In this document: piece after piece, positions 58,946 through 64,000 of the stretch
Position numbering within the stretch: position 1 is the first letter of the stretch
Layout: each line of letters starts with the position of its first letter
NCBI GenBank assembly: GCA_021234155.1
Contig: JAJEKV010000405.1
Span: forward strand, 1 to 64,000
DNA from: Isoetes taiwanensis
Lineage: Eukaryota > Streptophyta > Lycopodiopsida > Isoetales > Isoetaceae
DNA length: 64,000 nucleotides
Direction: 5' to 3'
Notes under the pieces: model-generated
Seen by the model: only the letters and a program-made list of their open reading frames with translations
Databases searched by the model: none
What the model was told of the DNA's origin: nothing
Translations under genes and position numbers: made by a program

Positions 58946-59702
58946 TTTGGGTTTTTGCAGCAGACTATACAATCTCAAGGCTAAATTACAATAGAAATCT
59001 CAAACACTATAACAGTGGATGTCTTTACCTGCTCATCACTATCATTACAGTCACTTTCATTAAAAATAAAACAACATTTTTACACCCTTAGAAACAGCAT
59101 CTTTGGTTGGAGCCTTGGACTTGGTGTTAAGCTTTTCATTATAAAGCAAGGCTTAAGCACCACCACTTCACGTCAGACAATAAGGCATGTAAGAATAGAG
59201 CTTTACTTGCAGTACTCAATAAACTCACTATACTCAATGCACGCATCTTTTGGGACATATATAAAGCTTGCAAATGAATGATCATAGCAAATGTAGATGT
59301 GGGCAGTAATGATATTGCAGGCCTTTAACCTTTGAATAGAAATAGACACATCAAAAATACTTGAGACCCCATTGCAATGTTATGCGCTACTTGGCCTTTG
59401 TCTACACCCGCAAACACCCAAAGAAAAACTTCAGAAGAATGTGGTGGAAAAAATCTTATTTCGAACAGATAGATAGAGCTTTTCTTGCATCATCCATGCA
59501 ATACTCAATGAACTACAACAACTCTGCCTTTGTCAAGCCCTACAAATTCTCCCACGATTCAACCCTGTGAATTATAAAAGCCCTTGGAGTTCAGAATGCT
59601 AATGGATGCCCAGCAGACCATGAAAGCATAACTTCCGCTCTGTTCTAGTCCAACTTGTAAGTGAGTTTTGATTCAAGTTTAAAAAAACAAAAACGAATAG
59701 AG
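58946..59702. other. unassigned region
   Basis: Plus-strand frames at 59,015-59,281 and 59,361-59,570 are not recognised. The latter carries RKHPKKNFRRMWWKKSYFEQ. Confidence 0.35.
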
Positions 59703-60024
59703 GGGTAAAAGCATGTTAGGGTGTACCACTTTTGGAACCCGCAAAAGTACATACACTAGGTACTTCAGAACTGGGTACTTTCTCATTTTTCTTTTTATTA
59801 AAACTAATATAAAAATCCAAAATAAAAGTCCGTAATATGTTAATATACAAAAAGTAAGATAATATAATGCCATCTGAGACCAAAAATATATATAAAAGTT
59901 CTAAAACGTATCTTTTATTGCAATATTACATAGGTACCCAGTACCCAGTCCTGGCTACCTTTTCAGGTACTTTTTTGGTCACTAAATAATACTTTTTAAG
60001 GGACACCCTAACATGCTTTTACCC
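59703..60024. mobile_element. MITE with perfect 22-bp terminal inverted repeats
   Basis: A 322-bp AT-rich non-coding element. Left end GGGTAAAAGCATG... (59,703-59,724) and right end ...CATGCTTTTACCC (60,003-60,024) are perfect complements over 22 bases. AGAG flanks both sides (59,699-59,702 and 60,025-60,028), a likely 4-bp target-site duplication. Inside, GGTACTT and GGTACC-type motifs face each other near the two ends. It is too short to encode a transposase. Confidence 0.85.
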
Positions 60025-61778
60025 AGAGTACGTTTTGCACAGTATTGAAGGGTTTTGAGATTTGTGGGCTAACGGAAAACTAGTGCCTTAACAATCGATG
60101 GAAAAGTTTTCAACTCGCTTTTGCTATGGATCAAAGAACTGGAAAAGTAAAAGTAATGCCAAAACCAGTTTTCTTTCTTTGAAATCTCCAAATAGAGATG
60201 TCGGGAAGAGGAAGACAAGGCCCAAAGCTTGGAGCAAGAGCCAAAATACGTTGTTGGAGAAAACAAAGAAAACCAGAGAAAACAGGGCCAAAAAATAGAG
60301 AAAAACAGAGAAAAACAGAGAGAGAAAAAGGGGAGAACCCTCCGAAAAAATCTCTTGAGTAATGCCGCCTCCAGCCGCTAGGCTCCTCAACATTCATATG
60401 GCCGAGGCCCCGCCTAGGCATTTTGAAAAGTTGTATTATTCGGTCTGCGATCAAATTTTCAAATTTGATGTTTGCGAAAACAAATGGGAATCTTTTGCTG
60501 ATGCCCTTCTAAAAACTACGGACTTTAAAGCTGAGAAGGCCGTCCCTAAATCCACGTAAATCTAAGCAATGCGTAGCTAAGCAGAGAGGTCTAGACAAAA
60601 GCCAGTATGAGTTTGTGCTGACATCAATGACAGTAATTCTGAAGGTATGGCTATGATACACTCGCCATAGCCATAGCCCGTATTCCAACAGAACTTACAC
60701 TCTGGAACAGCCCACAAACCAACAACAACACCAGGGAAAGCCAATTTGATAGATCAAACATGGATTTGTGCAAGAAAATCTTTGAAACACGGAGGAAGCA
60801 GAGGGTAATGCAGCAAACACAAGAGAAAATGAGACTCTAAAGCCTAGTCTGTGGTCCAAAGCTTCTAAAGAATCCGTGAGAAGCAATTATTAAGAGCTAG
60901 CCCCCACACCCCAATCAGGCCAAGCCAAGCCCATGCCCTACCGTATGAGCAAGACTCCCAACAAGGTGCAAGAAAAACAAAAGAAAAAGTGCTTCTTGGC
61001 GTAGATCTGTTTTCCGCTTCAAAATTGCTTGGCGATTTAGACTACCCGTGCGTAGTCTACCTGCTTTCTATTACTATTGTCTTTGCTTTAGTTACACTAA
61101 TACACAGCATCAAATGATTCGGACAGAGTACCTGAGGAGGCAAATAGAAGCTATGGAGTACAACATACACAACTCATAACTCTGTAGAATGGGTTGGATT
61201 TATTCCACGCTTCGCTACCAACATTTTAGAGAGCTTAGAATAGACTTTTTTAAATGGCTTTGCTCAGAGAGGGCAGAATAAGGCGAAGAATTTCTATCAT
61301 CACAGATAAAATGCTCTGTTCTATTCAATCCGTCTCAAGGCACGCCATGGCCTATGGCGTCCGTGTCTGGTCTAGAAGATTTGCCTGGGAGCACATGCCC
61401 TATGCTCTGGAATGCAGATTGTGCAGGCTCTTTGTGTATAAAATAAAAGAAGTAATGTTTTTATTGTCTTCTTTAGTTCGAGATGCAAAAAGGCTTTTTG
61501 TTCTGCCTACAGATTGGCCCAATCTTTTTCATCTCCACAGCATAAAAATCCTCTGTACTATCTGAATTTCCACTTTCTGATGGGCTTCGATGTCGTGCCA
61601 CTTGGTATGGTGGTGATGAGCTTAATTTTTCTACGGATCGTGGGGAAGGCGGGATGGTCGAGCCGTGTTTGCAATCCGAAGCTAGCAGAGGCCACAACCA
61701 GAGGAGCAACGATTGAATGCAGCCCGAAATTTCTGCTCCTAATATACCATTTGCAGTTAAAACAGGGGTAGACTTCGT
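60025..61778. other. unassigned region
   Basis: Plus-strand frames at 60,098-60,298 (lysine-rich) and 60,362-60,559 (LNIHMAEAPPRHFEKLYYSV) and a minus-strand frame with RHRSPSESGNSDSTEDFYAV (about 61,590) are protein-like but not recognised. Confidence 0.35.
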
Positions 61779-62383
61779 TGTATGGATAAGTGGAGAACTA
61801 CATGGGTGTAATGTGGAGAAAATGTAAAAATTTGTGCAAATATTGTGGAGAAGCATGAGGAGAGATATTTATGTTGTATTGAAGTGGAAGGAGTATTAAA
61901 GTCTTTATGAAAATATTTTCAATGGTTGATATTTGGATGATGTGTCATGAATCTAGAGGAGCATGGTAGTTGCAAGGAGTTTAGATGGCCTAGATTTGAT
62001 CATGAGTTGGCAAAATCTAGTGAACTTATGATAGTTAGAATTTGGATTTAAGGTTGTGATTTGCCTAGATCTAATGGCTAGGATCAAGTGGAGTTTTCTA
62101 TCGTGTAGAAGCGAGGCCCAATTTTGGAAGGTGGCATCTGGGCAAAGTTCTTGAAGTTGTGAGTATCTTTCTTGATCAGTTGAATATTATTATGTTGAAG
62201 TGTGATATTTTGAATATGATTATGTGATTCTCTCATGTGTGACCTCAATTTCTCTAATCCCAAATGAAGTTTATGAATTGATGCAAGAATTTATGATGGT
62301 ATGAATTATATTGGTGAGATTTGCTTAAGTTCTTGTAGTCAGCTCTTGGTCTTCAGTTTGCATTGGTTGCATTGGCAATGCTA
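61779..62383 (+). mobile_element. LTR-like repeat, copy at 62 kb
   Basis: Matches 49,103 onward from 61,835. It extends about 55 bp further on its left with sequence shared with 42,629-42,685, and lacks the last 35 bp of the 49-kb copy. It lies in the same orientation as the 49-kb copy, 12.7 kb away. Confidence 0.55.
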
Positions 62384-62651
62384 TTGGGTGTACAAGATTT
62401 TATTAGTTTCTTCATCTTCATCACTCACCACAAGATTTTGCTCCAATTTGTTCTTTATCATCCTCTCAGCTTCCTCCCTACTCTTTGCAACATCTCTAAC
62501 TAGTGTGGTGCCAGATAGAATTTATTTAAAATTCTCTAGTTATTGGAACTCCAACAATCTCTATATCTGCAATGATGTTATCAAAAAATCCTTTTACATT
62601 ATCCTTGTCATAGTACCTTAGGTCCCTGAGCTCATTATCCAAAACGTCAAG
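62384..62651 (-). pseudogene. coding remnant beside LTR-like repeat
   Basis: The minus-strand reading ELRDLRYYDKDNVKGFFDNI, then VGVPITREF, then in another frame SGTTLVRDVAKSREEAERMI and NLVVSDEDEE, is clearly protein-like. No family is recognised. The LINE poly(A) tail lies at its right edge, so it may be the LINE's insertion target. Confidence 0.4.
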
Positions 62652-64000
62652 TTTTTTTTTTTTTGAAGAACGTGATTTATTTCATATTATACACTCAAAA
62701 TATTACAAAGTACTTCCAGAAGTAAGAAATGTCCCAGAAGCATCAATCACTTTTAGATGATCACTCCATATTGGAATTTTAATACAATCAGGCCAATTGG
62801 AGATCTGAAAGCAATTATACAACTTCTTCGAATTTCTTGAAGCACCACCGAGAGAAGAAATACACTTATCATAAAAGACCTTTCTTAGCGCCGGCTTCCA
62901 TACACTCCATATTAGCCAAGACTTTGCCATGTGAAATGCAATCCTTTTAGAAGCGGGTCCACTGATTTGGATAAATACCCAAAAAGAAAGTCTTGACTAT
63001 CCAAAGATACTCCAAAAAGAGAATGCGACCAAGACCTAAGACTACTCAAATTTCTGCACACAAATATAACTAAGGTGCTCCAATGTTTCAATGCAGCTCA
63101 CACATTGGGCAAAGTGGGCTTACTCCCTGGCTTAAAGCGATGAACCATCTCATTAACTCTCAAAGAGCGATGAATCACCTACCAAAGTAGAACATTTACC
63201 TTTGGAGGGTTATATTTGGACCAAACAAGGTTCCAGATGGATTGCCATTGAGAAGGCAAAGTCTGTAAGTGCCATTTTCGAGAAGGTGATAAAGTATTTG
63301 AGGAGGTAAGCAATCTGTAGCATGTTGACTAGCTTCTTGCCTTCTTTAATACCTTGAACAAAGTTCCAGCATCTCTTGTTACCCACCTTCTTAATTAGAG
63401 GAAGAGCACTTGCTACATAAGCCCATATACTGATATCTTTATCCAACAATCCATATGTCTCCCTGAAACCATTGCCAAGGAGCAATGTCAATACCAAAAT
63501 ACCACCTGTTCAATAGAAATAATACCGCTCTCCTCCACCTTGGGAATGCGATGCATAAATTCGTCAACGGGTGTAGTTGTCCATGAGTATACAAAGGCAA
63601 CCACGCGAGAAGGGGAAGATGCCGGAGACAAGCTTCCCAATCAAATGTAATCACCTATTTGGACTACCTTCGGGGCTCGAAGCAAGCCTTTCAATCTTTG
63701 GAGAAGCATGTGAAGAAGCTTTCAATGGTTATAACAATGCCCAAGGGGGAGTTCTCACACCTGCTTATGAAAAACCATACACTTCTTTCTTGATTGTTTA
63801 AGTAACTTCATACCCGGTGATGCACAATCATCTTTCAACAACCGAACAATAGCTTATAAGCTAAGACCTTACCCTGTAAAGAAAGATCCAACATACCAAG
63901 ACCTCCTTGTTGTTTAAACAACATAAATTTCTTCCACGCCACCTTCACAGTGCCTCCTTGATCGGTACACCAGACAAAATCTCTTACAATCTTTTTTATC
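62652..64000 (-). mobile_element. LINE 3' half, running off the window
   Basis: The poly(T) run at 62,652-62,664 is the minus-strand poly(A) tail. At the right edge (64,000-63,850) the minus strand reads IKKIVRDFVWCTDQGGTVKV, then AWKKFMLFKQQGGLGMLDLS, the canonical segment after the reverse transcriptase of plant L1 elements (W..FCxPKxxGGLGxxDL). Further on come ITFDWEACLRHLPLLAWLP, WQWFQGDIWIVG, and zf-RVT remnants KSWLIWSVWKPALRKVFYDK (about 62,925). Several frame changes. The 5' part lies beyond the window. Confidence 0.8.

Noticed and set aside
62652..62664. poly(T) tract as a transcription terminator
   Set aside because: It is the complement of a LINE poly(A) tail, as are the tracts at 1,462 and 22,361.

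Overview
The window looks like nuclear DNA of a land plant with a large, repeat-filled genome. Two gene remnants have plant-type sequence and plant-like introns: a hydroxyethylthiazole kinase (ThiM) C-terminal half and an internal part of a short-chain dehydrogenase/reductase (SDR). Nearly everything else recognisable is decayed transposable element: CACTA/En-Spm, Ty1/copia, several LINEs, a tRNA-like SINE array, MITEs and hairpin elements. Style of the TNP2-like protein and of the DDE-type gene suggests a fern, other seed-free plant or gymnosperm, but the sequence does not settle this. No intact complete gene, rRNA, true tRNA, CRISPR array or bacterial operon was found.

Layout. 0.1-0.5 kb: a possible terminal exon on the minus strand. 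1.46-2.25 kb: 3' end of a LINE (minus). 2.25-3.1 kb: coiled-coil coding remnant (minus). 3.8-12.9 kb: a rearranged CACTA region with a TNP2-like transposase piece (minus), a second spliced transposase-associated gene (plus), a CACTA-type terminus at 12,896, and the ThiM half gene in between. 13.6-13.9 kb: two consecutive SDR exons. 14.96-19.9 kb: a nearly full-length, frameshifted, GC-rich LINE (plus). 20.6-22.1 kb: tandem repeats and a tandem array of tRNA-headed SINE-like units (minus). 22.36-27.53 kb: a nearly full-length L1-type LINE (minus), also GC-rich.

28-40 kb is AT-rich, with a TACC microsatellite, a Helitron-like end, a long inverted repeat, a 25-bp minisatellite, tandem duplications and an LTR-like block at 38.2-38.9 kb. 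40.75-42.55 kb holds a copia gag-pol fragment (minus). 43.4-47.0 kb holds a decayed spliced gene (plus) whose motif order is that of a DDE-type transposase; a second spliced remnant lies convergent to it at 47.8-48.8 kb. 49.1-49.75 and 61.8-62.4 kb share an LTR-like repeat. 52.5-57.5 kb is mostly duplications and hairpins. 59.7-60.0 kb is a clean MITE with perfect terminal inverted repeats. 62.65-64.0 kb is another LINE 3' half (minus), running off the window.

The most interesting items are the DDE-type gene and its neighbour, a nested-hairpin element of about 60-72 bp present three times (19.87, 54.45, 56.70 kb), the perfect-TIR MITE, the SINE-like array, and the ThiM half gene enclosed by CACTA pieces. 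All family assignments come from reading translated motifs by eye; no database search was run.
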